A DNA stretch of 64,000 bases from the NCBI GenBank assembly GCA_007449985.2, contig VIIQ02000004.1, positions 124,001 to 188,000 on the forward strand, read 5' to 3'. Positions 11,596 to 23,365 of this stretch are shown here, piece by piece (position 1 is the first letter of the stretch; each line of letters opens with the position of its first letter). The notes under the pieces were generated by a model. It saw only the letters and a program-made list of their open reading frames with translations. It searched no databases and had not been told where the DNA came from. This DNA is from Desmodesmus armatus. Lineage: Eukaryota; Chlorophyta; Chlorophyceae; Sphaeropleales; Scenedesmaceae. Both the position numbers and the translations under genes were made by a program.

Positions 11596-14500
11596 ATGCT
11601 GGCAGCACAGAAGGCTTGCCTGCGCCCCAGCAAGGCTACCCGTGGATGGGGACTGAAGGTTGATGCACGCCGGACCATCCAGAGCCTGTCAGCAACCGGC
11701 AAGGTGTGCCCAGAGGCGTGTTCTGCAAGTTCCGACATGGTCTTGTGATATCAAGCTGACCAGGCGTGTGTGTGTCGCAGGCCATCCCCAACTCCCTCGC
11801 CAACTACTATGGACCCGACAGGTAAGCAATTGAAGCGCGCTCCGTGTCTGTTGGAGCGGGCAGGCTGCTGGGCTGGCTCCATCACCTTCCATCGATCGTA
11901 CGTGGTTTGTCAAGTCCTCACGCACGCACGCACTCCTCCCGCAGGGCCAAGGTGTTTGGGCCTTACAGCGACAACATCATCCCCTCGCACCTCAAGGGAG
12001 AGTACCCAGGAGGTGAGATCCAGGTTCCACGTCAGCCATCTGAATTCGAGGGAAAGCAGCAGAATGTGATGCGCTACACAACAAAGCAGCTGCAAGTATT
12101 TAGTCTCATGCCCAGGTTGATTCATCTTACAAAATCAGGCTGAAGCCCCCAGCTGGCAGGCTGTATGGCTAATGTGTCCAACTGGTCACCTGGTTTGGCC
12201 TGGCAGTGTGAGCTGACTCTTTGCCACCCTGTTGCCTGCTTCTGCTGTCGCTATCAACGGCAACTACCTTGGCATCCTCTCTTCAAGACTACGGGTGGGA
12301 CTGGGTTGGCCTGTGCGCTGACCCCGAGCGCTTTGAGTTCCTGAGGCAGGTGAGATCTAGTTGAGATCTGTACCACGCGGTACATACAGTACCTTTGGAA
12401 AGTCAGCTACATACGGTACCTTTGGAAAGTCAGCAACAGCTGGCAGTTGCCACTGAGACTATGCATTCTCTTTGTCAGCCTGGGTGATAGCATCACACTG
12501 CGCAGGGATAACAGCTGCCCGCTTGTAGACATTGGGCCAGCTGCACCTGCAGATCAGTGCTTATGGAGGTGAACGATCGCAGCCTGGCCATGCTTGCTGC
12601 TCACATGTCACCCCTGCTTCGCTCCCCCCCCCTCCCATGCAGGCTGAGATCATGAACGGCGCTGGGCCCTCCTGGGTGCACTCGGCTGCCTGGTGCCAGA
12701 GTTCCTCGTCAGGAACAACGTGAGTGCTGAGCTGACTGGCATCACCTGTTGACCTTGGTGCTTGCCTTGATTGATAGCATGAGTGCAGTGCTACTGGCTT
12801 GTACTCCCTCACTGCTTGATGGTGCCAATGTCATGCTGTTGTTGTTGGTGGCTGTGTGGTATGCGCACAGTACTGCGCTGTAGGATACTGGCAGGACACA
12901 CTCAGCACGCCTGACTGTAGAAGCACCCAGTGCTGCCTTTTGAAGCTTGCTGTGCTAGCGAAGGTGCTGGCAAGTCACAACTCACCAGGCGCATGGGCAC
13001 TGGTGGTCTGTAAACAGTTAGAGTCTGTTGCGCGCATGTTTCAACGTTGTCTGAAAGTCCGTTGCCCCTGTCCTGCGCTGCCTGTCAATCTCTCTCACAG
13101 GGAGCCAAGATCTTTGGAGATGGTGTGTGGTTCAGGACCAACGCCGCTGCCCTGACTGACGAGGGTGCCAACATCCTGGGCTTTGGCTTTGGCTTCGGCA
13201 ACAACCTGCCATGTAAGCAAGCTACTTTGGCACTACCGCACAGAGTTTGTGCATAAGATTGAGGTGCTTTGCTGGCCGTGCCTGCGGCAGTGAACACTGC
13301 GTGCTGCATGACTTGAAGCACCGCTATTGAGCGATTGGACTTGTGTTCATGCGCTGCGAAGTGGTGCTGCGCACAATCAGAGGCTGCAAGTTGTGCGCTG
13401 CGAAGTGGTGCTGCGCACAATCAGAGGCTGCAAGTTGTGATGCTTCGCGTTGGGCACATCGGCAGGCGCATGTGGGGCTACAGGCCGTGACAAAGCACAT
13501 GGCACATAGCAGCCTCCATTTGTTTGGTGTGTCCAGGCCACGCATGCGCAGGACATGTTACACAACCTGATGGATTCAGCACCATGGTGAAGTATGGCCA
13601 TACTGTTCCTAACCGTACCTGTGTGTTGCCTTTGCTGTGCTGTGCTGCGCTTGCTGCTTCTGCAGTCCTGTTCGTGTCCACGGTAAGGCTTGGGTCTAGG
13701 TACATGTAGTAGCAATGCAAGCATTATGTCATATTGGCCCCGCCTGCACAATCATCTATGGCGCATGTACACGCATGGTCCCACTTGCATTTGCAATCTT
13801 CTGACAACGTCCAGGCATGCTTGAACCACGAGGCACTCCCCTTGTCCTGTCTGCAACCAACGTCATGTTGGCAGACTGCACGAGCAGCCGTTGTCGTTCG
13901 CTGCTCCAGGTCGTTTCATATGCAAGCTCACTTGTGTGTCTCCCTGCCCTGCTGCTGTCCCTCCCCCGCCCCGCAGATCATCATCCTGGGCTTCACTGAG
14001 GTGTGGCGCTACAACAGGAGCGGCGGCGGCTTCGAGGGCCCCTACGACCCCCTGTAAGCACCAGGCATGCGGTTTTCTAGTTGGGATGTCTGTACTGCTT
14101 CCAAAGACTGTACCACTTCCTGAGCATTAATGATACAAGCCAGTGGTGTTTGGGCCTGATTTGAAGCATCAACTATAAAAATGTTTCTGCTTCACTGCCA
14201 GCCTGTGTCAGTGACAGCCTCCCTTGTGTAGGACTTGCCACCATCAAGTGGCATATCAGCTCCCTTGTACATGCCTAGAGGTTGGCAACAGATGCGCAAA
14301 GTATGGTGACCTGACGCTATCCTACGGCTTCCCCTTGCAGGTACCCCGGCTGGGACCCCCTTGGCGTGTGCGAGGACCCCGACACCTTTGCTGAGCTCAA
14401 GGTAGGGTTACACCTTGCTAACATCTGCTTTTGGTCCAGCACACAACCCTCTGCCAGCCTTGCAGTGATTGCCAATGATGCTTTGTGCTTTGTGATGTTT

Positions 14501-15243
14501 GGGTGTTATGCCTCAAGCGCCCTTTGCAGGATGAGGCCCTCGTAGCTTTTTGGGCCAGCTGAGAGTAACCCTTGTGTGGTGGCATACACTGGCAGCACAA
14601 GTCAGCTCCCATTTGCTGGACACATCTCGAGCATCACTGTCGGCTCTTGTTCACAGCCGCCATTTTGCTCAGTGGCCCTGGTGCGTTTGTGTGCCCCCCT
14701 TGCAGGTGAAGGAGGTGAAGAACGCCCGCCTGGCCATGGTCACCTTCCTGGGCTTCCTGGTGCAGGGACTGGTCACCGGCAAGGGACCCCTGGTGAGTTG
14801 CAAACAAAGTTTCTGCATCTTGTGATGGTGTGGCAGGCTGCCAGGCTGCTCTGTGAGTGCTGCTGCATCTTTTGCGTATGCTGTGACACGCGGCTTGCAG
14901 CAAAGCAGATGTGTTTCATGATGGAGATCAGCCTAGTCCGCCTGCCTGCCTGTGTGGCAGCCTGCCCAGTGCGTTTTGCTGCGGCGTGAACATTCAAAGC
15001 AACATGATCCAGCAGGGCAGTATACAGAACATCCGCAAGTCTATATCAGTCATGCAGGACAGGTGTGGAGTAGCCTGTGGCAGGCCAAGATGAGGCGTCA
15101 ACTCTCGTATACCACGCGTGCTGAGCGTTCCACCTGCACTGCTGTTTCTGCAGGAGAACCTGGCTGACCACCTGGCTGACCCCATCCACAACAACGCCGT
15201 CACCAACATTGCTGGGCCCAACCTGGCAAGGATCGGCGCATGA
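11596..15243 (+). CDS. Chlorophyll a/b-binding light-harvesting protein (LHC superfamily), with one-base frame break
   Basis: Eleven exons: 11596-11703, 11781-11821, 11945-12012, 12288-12349, 12643-12719, 13101-13212, 13666-13682, 13977-14053, 14341-14401, 14706-14792, 15154-15243. About 266 residues if the frame break is discounted. A basic transit-peptide-like leader is followed by '[16 protein letters not shown]', '[13 protein letters not shown]', helix B, helix C '[12 protein letters not shown]', '[12 protein letters not shown]', helix A '[18 protein letters not shown]' and '[13 protein letters not shown]'. It resembles LHCII-type antenna proteins, acting in the thylakoid membrane. Helix A has KNARLAM where KNGRLAM is usual. 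Exon 5 encodes 'AEIMNG' and then loses frame: a missing C near 12660 would give the expected [11 protein letters not shown]. Exon 7 is 17 nt. Which LHC subgroup is unclear. Confidence 0.88.
12382..12435 (+). repeat. Two 27-bp tandem units in LHC intron 4
   Basis: Units begin ACATAC(A/G)GTACCTTTGGAA and differ at about two positions. Confidence 0.75.
13351..13438 (+). repeat. Exact 44-bp tandem duplication in LHC intron 6
   Basis: GCGCTGCGAAGTGGTGCTGC starts both units (13351 and 13395); the two copies look identical, so the duplication is recent. Confidence 0.85.
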
Positions 15244-17534
15244 ACATGAACATGATGTCTGATTGAGGCCTCTGGCCCAGAGGGCGTGGATGGCATGCCC
15301 TGCACAGGAGCACGACTCACTCGCTCGGCTGTCTGTGTGCAAGCTTATTTATTCTGGGGTAGAGAAGTGCTGTTGAGCTGCTGCTATTGTTTGAGCAAAG
15401 CATTGAACGTGGCGTGGACCTGAGTGGTAGTGTACATGGCAAGTGTTGTTTGAGGCCAATAACAGTGGCCAGTGATGCATGTCAGCCTGGGGATTGCGCG
15501 TGTGAGCTGAGCTGTGCACACGTGGCAAACATGGCTGTGTATTTTTGGTGTACGTGTTGATCTGCAAGATAAGTTCACTGGCTGCTGTCACAACACCTGA
15601 TTGTGAGTTTGGGCAGAGTCAACTTGGCGGCAAGTTTATTGAGCCATTTGAACACAACAGAATGGCGGCGATTGGAGAGCAGCAGTGCATCTGAGTGTTG
15701 CTTTTAAGTGCTGGATAACGATTGCCATGTGCACCCACACACTTTCGGTGCCAGTACAATACGGGGCTGTTGTACAACTCTATTATTGTCGTGAACTGCT
15801 GTCAGGTCCTCTATTTCACGTCATATTTTCTCCCGCCTGTAGCCGGCCACCAGACACGCTGTTGAGGCTGCCTGGTGGACAAGGCAGGTATTGTTCATGC
15901 TTCCTTCAGACATGCTGCATAGCAGCGAGGCCGCTTCCTTGCAATGTTGTGTTGTGCCATTTTGAGTCGGATGTTGTTGTGGCTGGGCTTGTTTGCGTCT
16001 CAAAAGACGCCTCGCGTATTGAGTTGTGCGAGTTGTGTATGGGGAGACTGAGTTGAGGTTTGGAAGTTGTGGGGGCCTGAGGTTCAGTGCGTTGGTTGTT
16101 GGGGGTTGGTGTGAGCGGCCGGTGTGCGCAGTGTAAGGTTGCTGCCTTGCTCTGCTGCACTGCGGTCGAGGATCCCAGCTGTTCCAGGCCGCAGATTGAG
16201 ACTTTCAGGACTCCTGGTTGATTACGTGACACACGGTCTGCCTGCCTTGCACTCTTGTCATCTAAGGCGATCAGGGCTCTACGCGCTTTCAACGCTGCAG
16301 GCTTCGATCCCGCATGCTGACTGCCGCTTGAAAGCCTGTTGGCTGGCTGACTGGCAGTTACTTTGCAGAGTGTGGTCGTGGTGCGACGTTTTGCTTGAGC
16401 GCATGTGACAAGCTGCAGGCTGAGGCTGGACGCGTGTGTGAAAGGCGTGCTACAGTGTGTAACACTTGGTGGCGCCAAACCCTGGATGAGATGCTCTGGA
16501 ACAGCTGCCTAGGTTGCTTACTGTAGTGCAGCGCACAAGCTGCTTGTACAAAGCTGCTTGTAATTCAAATAATCTTGCTTCCATGTTCAGCAGTGTGAAC
16601 AGCACACAATGCGCAATGTGTAACAAGAGTTGCCTTGCCTGACTGAAAAATGGTCACCAGGCTACCACTCTTGGGAAGGCAGCCTCCGTCTTTGCACACA
16701 ACCAGTGAATGTTGCAGGCATCACAATCAGCATGCTGGATGAGCCAGGGGTCACACACCCCAGAGTGCCTGAATTTCGTGCAGGCTTGGCATGTGTGAGT
16801 CATGAGTGGCACACACGGATCCCTCAGTGACTGGTTCATATCTCCAATTGAGTGTGCCTTTTGCCGCGTGTCGTTAGGTTTGCAAATCACCGTCCCTGTG
16901 GGGAAATGCTGAGGTAGCAAGTTGTCCAAGACCAGTACACCAGTGGTACCCCGGCACAATTGAGCACAGCCTGCAGCCTTCATTGCTGAAGAGAACCATG
17001 CGCATGCACGAGCAGACGAGGGCACACCAGGCGTCATTGATCAGACACGAAAAACGATCGACTGGTGCTGTAGGGTTGCCACATGATGCTGTGAGGCCTT
17101 TTACACCGCAATCCACACGTGCACTCTGGACATGATGAGTCATGTGACAGCAGTACAAAAACGCTATCCCCTCAGTGCCCATAACGTCATGGCAATCCCC
17201 TAGATCAAACCGAACAGAACGGAGACAGCGAAACAGACAGATCGATTCAATCGGGTCGAACCGGAGCAACTGGGACTTGGCCAGGGGTAGTTGCAACGCA
17301 AAAGAAACGACAGCCAGGTGAGGGGAGCCATGCAGGCCAATATGAGCCCTGCAAAATGCATTCAGTGGTGATCTGAGATAGATCTACTGGCCGTGGCTGT
17401 CTGCACAGCTTGGCTGCAACAGCAGCTGTGCTGGTGATGGGAGTTATGCTGCAGGTGTTGCTGCCTGCTGCCAACACGCAACCCAGGCGCCTCAATATTC
17501 CTTGAACGTCTTCTTTGTGTTGCCTGCAGGAAGC
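15244..17534. other. Long intergenic stretch
   Basis: Starts with the LHC 3' UTR. No exon series with matching phases, RNA gene or transposon signature could be supported. A 190-codon minus-strand ORF (15906-16478) has no motif or splice context. A CTGCAG|G at 17524-17529, just before the next ATG, could be a 5'-UTR acceptor. Confidence 0.5.
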
Positions 17535-18506
17535 ATGGAGCGGCCTGTCCTTTGCAGGACAGCTGCTGCCATTGTGCTGGTACTGTTGCTGTGGCAGTCC
17601 ACGGATGCTGCCAGGGGCAACTCGCTGCAGGACCACGTCTTGAGGGATGCACCAGCAGCAGCACTGGCGGCCGAGTCTATGATGCCTTCTTGGCAGGAAG
17701 TCACTGATGAGGACTTGGACATGTACAGCACACGCAGGCTGCTGGCGGAATATGCTTTGAATATAGCAGACGACGAAGATGGCACCGTCCTGCAAGACAC
17801 GCAAGCAGCAGAAGTGGTGGAGGAGGAGCCCGAGGTGCCTGCTTGGCAGGAGGTTGCTGACGAGGACACGGACATTGACAGCACCCGCAAGCTGCTGGCG
17901 GAGTATGCTCTGCATGCAGCAGACGATGACGATGGCCCTGCACCTGTGGAACACACTGGTGATGCCATTACCCTGTCACGCCTGCTGATTGAAGAAGCTG
18001 ACAACAGCCAGACTGCAGAAGATGCAGGAAGGCCCATGCAGGAGAATGCTGCAGCTTCACCACCACAGGGCGACACCACCTCTGGCCCTGATGACGACGT
18101 CGGCACTTCACTCAGGAGGCTCCTGCAGGACGACGAACAAGCTGCAGGAGAGGCGCAGGCATCAGCACAGGACTTGGCACCTGCTTGGCAGGAAGTAATC
18201 GACACTGCGGATGCTAGTAGGAAGCTCATGCAGGCAGCAGTCAACGCAACCCTCCTGCGGGAGCAAGCCAAAGCGGTCCTGCTGGCATCTGATGCCTTTG
18301 GCATGGTGTATACCGGAGGTAACTTTGCCCGGGCTATCTTTGCACTGTTGACCCCCATGGTGGTGGCTGGTCAGACAGGCGTGGTAGCAGTGGACGCCAA
18401 CTACCTGCTGAACCTGTCACAGCTGTTGGCACAGTTTGTTGCCATGGGGGGTGATCTGCTCAGCAAGGGCGCACGCCTGACAGCTGATGGTATAGCCCCT
18501 ATTTGA
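17535..18506 (+). CDS. Secreted acidic protein with WQEV...RRLL repeats, function unknown
   Basis: A single open exon of 323 codons. Not recognised. The start at 17535 gives a clear signal peptide (hydrophobic AAAIVLVLLLW, then AAR). The mature part is built from diverged ~55-residue repeats: 'PSWQEVTDEDLDMYSTRRLL', 'PAWQEVADEDTDIDSTRKLL' and 'PAWQEVIDTADASRKLM', with further RLL cores in 'LSRLLIEE' and 'LRRLLQDD'. These sit in Asp/Glu-rich linkers. The last ~100 residues are different: hydrophobic/small residues ('NFARAIFALLTPMVVAG', 'NYLLNLSQLLAQFVAMGGDL'). The layout is compatible with a proprotein cut at dibasic or RxLL sites, or with a vacuolar/secreted scaffold; both are inference. Clean frame and repeats argue for a real gene. 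Confidence 0.7.
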   Translation: MERPVLCRTAAAIVLVLLLWQSTDAARGNSLQDHVLRDAPAAALAAESMMPSWQEVTDEDLDMYSTRRLLAEYALNIADDEDGTVLQDTQAAEVVEEEPEVPAWQEVADEDTDIDSTRKLLAEYALHAADDDDGPAPVEHTGDAITLSRLLIEEADNSQTAEDAGRPMQENAAASPPQGDTTSGPDDDVGTSLRRLLQDDEQAAGEAQASAQDLAPAWQEVIDTADASRKLMQAAVNATLLREQAKAVLLASDAFGMVYTGGNFARAIFALLTPMVVAGQTGVVAVDANYLLNLSQLLAQFVAMGGDLLSKGARLTADGIAPI

Positions 18507-19559
18507 ACGCTGCTGGACATGAGGGTGCTGGGTATAGCTGTGTGCTGGGGATGTTCACGAACTCAGCGGAATTCGCTGATAAGTGCTACTGGGCGTATGT
18601 GAAATGTTGGGTATGTGCAGGATCACGTGCAACATGTGTTGAGCTGAGTGTGGTGTGTGAAGAGTCATCAGCGGGTGGGGGTGAGAGGTCAGGAAGCATG
18701 CTCCTTGCATCAGGCAACGCACTGCAGGGTGCATCTGGGTGGTTTCTCATGCCAGCCTCTGTCTTGAAATTGTACGCTACGACATGATGAGTGTTTTGGG
18801 GGTGTGCGCTCTATGTCAACATTTGGGGCGTCCGGGGTTCCGCAATGCTTGAGGGTTGTCTGCAGCACGCGCGGTACACCGCGCATGCTGCAGGTGCGCC
18901 TGACACTATTGTCAGCACACTGGCACTGGTCAGCACGCTTTCTGGCCCTGTGCGCACCCGCTGCATGCATGGTGTACTGCGCAGCATGTGCCATTACTTG
19001 TGCTGCTTCGCTTCTTGTATGACTTGTACCATCATGCTCAGCCGTGTAGGCAACACTGCCCGAGCACAAGCCATCGGGGCGCTCTCAGGTTCTTCACAAC
19101 AGGACTGGGGTCGTGCGGGTCTGTCTTCTGCAGGAGGTTGATATTGTGGTCACTGTCGTGGGGGCACAGACGCTCGCTTCGTGCCCCAGGGTGCTCGCAT
19201 GTGCATGACAGTGCAGCCGAGCTTGTATGTACCAGCAAATATCAGTGATGCATCTGTGATTGCTGCTTTGGTGAGGCATGATGCCGGGCTTGCTGCAGTG
19301 GCAGCAGTCATGTTGCATGCAGGTGTGCATTGTGTTGTTGCGTGCAAGTGTGTGTTTGACCTGTGCCCTGGCATCAGCTCCAGTGGCGATGGAGCAAATG
19401 GCAGTGTGACACCAGCGCCTCCCTGCCTGGTGCTTTCCCTTTGCCCCTCACAGAGTATTTTCCTGTCATGGGGGATGCATTTCTTGTCATTGTAGGAGGT
19501 GGTTCTTCATGGACATGCACGGCTTTCAAACTGCCCGTGGTCTTGTTCATGCTGGCGTC
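18507..19559. other. Intergenic
   Basis: No gene or RNA supported. The sequence grades into the degenerate repeat array that begins about 19.56 kb. Confidence 0.4.
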
Positions 19560-22250
19560 AAAGGGCCATGTGCACACACACCAAGGGCCGGTGCACTGTG
19601 TTAGCTGGCTGCAAGCGCGGCTGGCTGGCTTGGGGCTCGTGCTGGCAGCTCCAGGAAGGCCGTGGGCTGCCAGCAGCCCGCATGTGCCTGTTGCTAGGTG
19701 GCTAGAGCGTAGCCAGGACAGCAACTACATGGGGTTACACCCACTGGCAGGGCCTGCGGGATGCTCCTTATTGTGTGCGCACCCCAGCACTGGTTGTGTG
19801 AGCGCAAGTTGTGCTTTGCTGTGTGGCTGCATGTAACTACAGCCGTGGCTGTTTGGCAGAGCTAGTATGGGTCTGAAAGCGGCAGGAGATGACTGCTGTT
19901 CTGGGGGGCATGTTGTGGGTGTGCAGGACTTCCCATAGTGGCAGTGGTGCGACAAAATATGCCAGGGTGGTGTTTGGTGTTGTTGTTGGCTGGCAGTGCA
20001 ACAACAGTACTGTATGCTTGATCTATCCCATCCTGCATGGACGCATCTCATCATGCTCAAACACCCCTTGACCAGCTGTAAGCAGCATGCAGGTGTGGTC
20101 CGAGTTCGTTGGTTGGCAGGAACGGCTTCATGCTGCTCATGGTCGTGGTGTGTTTGTGCACTTGGGGACCATGCACTGTGCTGGCTTGCGCCAAGCGTCG
20201 GCTGGCCCAGGGCTTGCGCTGGCAGCTCAAGGAGGTCGGGTTGCCAGCTGCCTGCATGTGCCTGTTGCTATGTGGCTAGTGCGTAGCCAGGACAGCAATT
20301 ACATGGGGTTACACCCACTGGCAGGGCCTGCGGGATGCTCTTTGATGTGTGTACATTCCAGCACCGGCTGTGTGAGAGCAAGGTATGCTTTGTTGTGTGC
20401 CGCATGTGACTGCATGGGCACATCTGTGTGACCAACTCAGGCAGGGGCAAGAAGCAGCAGAGGATGACTGCTGTCTTTGAGGGGGCTTGCTGTGGGTGTG
20501 CAGGACTTTCCGCAGTGGCAGCAGTGATGCAACATCACTTGTACTATGCGGTAGTATGAGGTGTGGATTTTTGCTGGCATTGCAACGTCAGCGCTGTGTG
20601 CTGGAATGAATCCCCAGGGCCTGGGGGCATCTCAGCCTGTCGCAAAACACAATCCTTGACCAGCTATGAGCAGCATGCTGGTGTGGGCCAAGTTCTTTGG
20701 TTGGCAAGAACGGCTGTTATCTTCTCACAGTCTTGCTTGTGTGTGTGAGTGTGCATTTGAGGGCCAAGCTCTGTGCTGGTCTGGGCCAAGTGGGTCAGTT
20801 GGCTAGCTTGGGGCTTGTGTTGGCAGCTCAAGGAAGCCGGGTTGCCAGCAGCCTGCATGTGCCTGTTGCTATGTGGCTAGTGCGTAGCCAGGACAGCAAT
20901 TACATGGAGTCACACCCACTGGTAGGTCCTGCAGGATGCTCTTCATCGTGTGTACACTCCAGCACCGGCTGTTTGAGAGCAGGAGGAGTGCTTTGCTGTG
21001 TGCCGCATGTGACTGCTTGAAACAAGTTCGCGGCTGAGCCAAGTCTGGGTCCGAGAGCAGCAGGAGATGACTGCTGTGGTAGTGGTGATGGTGGTGGTGG
21101 TGTGTGTGTGTGTGGGGGGGGAGTTATGGGCGTCAGGGCTTTCAGTGGTAGTGGTTACGCTGGAGCATTCATGCTTTCTGAGTTGCATGTGTTGTGGGTC
21201 ATGGCTGGCATTGCAACAGCAGCGATGTGTGCTGGATTGATCCCATTCTTCCTGGGGGCGTCTCAGCCTGTCATGAAACATCACTTGACCAGCTGTGAGC
21301 AGCATGCAGGTGGGGGCCAGGTAGTTTGGCCGGCAAGAACATTTGCTATGCTGCTCAGGGTTTTGCTCGTGCACTTGAGGCCGAGTTCTGGGCTGGTGTG
21401 CGCCAAGCGGGTCAGCTGGCTGGCCCAGGGCTTGTGTTGGCAGCTCAAGGAGGTCGGGTTGCCAGCAGCCTGCATGCGCCCGTTGCTAGGTGGCTAGTTC
21501 GTAGCCAGGACAGCAACTACATGGAATAATACCCATTGGCTGGGCCTGCAGGAAGCTCTTCAGTGCATGGACAGCCCAGCAGTAGCAATGGGGGTGTGAG
21601 GAGTGGTCGCGGTTGGCTTGGGTTCAAACATAGGCAGGCAGCAGTCATTGTTTGATTGACACGGCCAGCAGGGTTTAGGTTTGGTTTGGCCGAGTATGCC
21701 AGTACATATTTACAGGGCATGTGCAGCATGATGGTGTGTGTGGGACTTGCCGCAGTGGCAGCAACAATATGGCAGGTATGTGCTGAAACCTCCCCGCCTG
21801 GGGCATTTTGTTTTCCCAAGATTTGTTGGCTAGCTGCAGGCAGCACGCAGGAGCACACATGTTTGTGGGCATGGCCAGCATGTTGCTCGCTGATGGTGCC
21901 GTGTTCATACTGGGGCGAAGGGTGATGTGTATACACTCAAGGGCCTGTGCACTGTGCTGGACTGCTGTTGAGGCAGCTGGCCTGCTCAGGGATACTGCTG
22001 GCAGCTCAGGGCAGGTTTGGGTTGCAGCAGCCCGCTTGTGCCTGTTGCTAGGTGGCTAGAGCGTAGTCAGAACAGCAACTACATGGGTTTCAAACTCATT
22101 GGCAGGGCCTGCGGGGCGCCCTTGATTGTGTGCACGCTCCAGCACCAGCTTGTCGGGTGTGAACATCGCTGGGCCGTTTCTGACCTGTGGGATGTCTGGC
22201 TAGAGCATCGCCAGCTGCTATTGTGACCAGCAGTGTGGCTGCCAGGTGGT
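19560..22250 (+). repeat. Degenerate tandem array of ~600-bp units (about five copies)
   Basis: A core beginning TGTTGCTA(G/T)GTGGCTAG and continuing CGTAGCCAGGACAGCAACTAC recurs at about 19689, 20263, 20863, 21481 and 22042 (spacings 574, 600, 618, 561). A second block beginning TTGACCAGCT(G/A)TGAGCAGCA recurs at about 20068, 20657 and 21285, in the same order relative to the core. Copies differ by many substitutions and small indels, so the array is old. No reading frame is preserved between copies. Confidence 0.85.
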
Positions 22251-22329
22251 TGGCACCTCCTCGGAGCTTCTGGCTGTGTGTGCTTGCTGAACTGTAACCG
22301 CACCTCATTGGTTCCCTGTAGCTTGTTGT

Positions 22330-22350
22330 CCCCCCCCCCCCCCCCCCCCC
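22330..22350 (+). repeat. 21-nt poly-C tract
   Basis: Uninterrupted C run just beyond the 600-bp array; length is likely polymorphic or imprecise. Confidence 0.85.
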
Positions 22351-22648
22351 GCCCACCCCTCTCCGCTGGGGGCTGAGGGATGAGGGATGTGCCTGGGTGG
22401 CGAGGACGAAGAGGGGTGTGCTTAGTGACATCACTTTCAAACAGACAACAAGTCCAGAATGTTGCTATTGTTGACATCAGCCCAGCCCAGCTCAGCAGGA
22501 GGAACAGCCAGCATGACCCAGCACAGATGATCACAGTGGAGCTTTGATGCAACATCCAGCCCAGCAGGAGGACAGCAACTGGCCAGGCACCTTCAGGTCA
22601 CAGTGAGCCAAGGGTTGGGGGGCCCCGAAGCTCGTATAGCTTCAGCTG

Positions 22649-22733
22649 CACATGCATATGCATCACTATTCACTTGTTTCCGTTGACAGACACGGCAGCT
22701 TCAGCCTCTGCGATCTTATTACAACACAACAAG
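22649..22733 (+). repeat. Dispersed repeat copy 1 (inverted partner at 59.74-59.84 kb)
   Basis: Shares CTGCACATGCATATGCATCA and, after a diverged spacer, GACAGACACGGCAGCTTCAG with the reverse complement of the distant copy. Translations of both contain 'DRHGSFSLCDL', but neither has coding context. Confidence 0.75.
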
Positions 22734-23365
22734 TCCGGAAATCAGGCCCTACAGGCACAGACAAATGGGCAGTGCAGTGGGTCAGGGGTCGCAACTTCTG
22801 CCCAAGCCCGTCTGTGTGTGTAAAGATGGGGCTGAAAGTGTATCTTTATCAGTGCCCCCACACAGTGTCAGGCAGCTGTGAAGGCTCCAGTTCCTTCAGA
22901 AACCCAAAGCTGGGGGTCCCCTTGAGCCCGGTTTTTGTCTGTGCCTGTAAAGATGGGTCTGTGCCAGCGTCTTTGAAAAACGCCCAAATTGCCTGTTTGT
23001 CTTTATAAAGACGTATGTTGCGAGCCCTGCAGTGGGTCCTTTCATGGCTGTCAAATTTTGAACGTCTCGGCCCAGTCTCGTGCGTAGACACCTCAGTCAG
23101 CTTGTTCCACACAAGGATGCATCTCTAGAAGATCACCGGTTGGCTTCAGTGCTGTGGTGTGTGGCGATCATACCTGTCGATCGACTTGGAGCTCAGACAG
23201 CGATCGAAGCCATACTTCAAGTGTCTCTCGTGATCAAGCTATATGTGTTTGCCTTAACTGTGTGAGGGACTGGCCTGTGAGTTCCTGCCCTGTTCAACTT
23301 CAGCTACTGCTTGTCACAACCAACAGCGCTCAGCAGCCTGGTGCCCCAGCAGTCACACATAAAGC

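Larger units (their letters stand above)
22251..23365. other. Intergenic upstream of the EPC gene
   Basis: Contains the poly-C tract and one copy of a dispersed repeat shared in inverted orientation with 59.7-59.84 kb. No gene is supported; the EPC promoter should lie in the last few hundred bases. Confidence 0.4.

Noticed and set aside
16290..16330. tRNA-like GCTTCGATCCC motif
   Set aside because: No acceptor, D- or anticodon-arm pairing could be built around it; no tRNA gene is supported anywhere in the window.
15906..16478. Minus-strand ORF of 190 codons
   Set aside because: Random-looking composition and no neighbouring exons.
19560..22250. CRISPR-like or gene-cluster interpretation of the repeat array
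   Set aside because: Units are ~600 bp, heavily diverged, without short identical repeats and unique spacers and without a shared coding frame.
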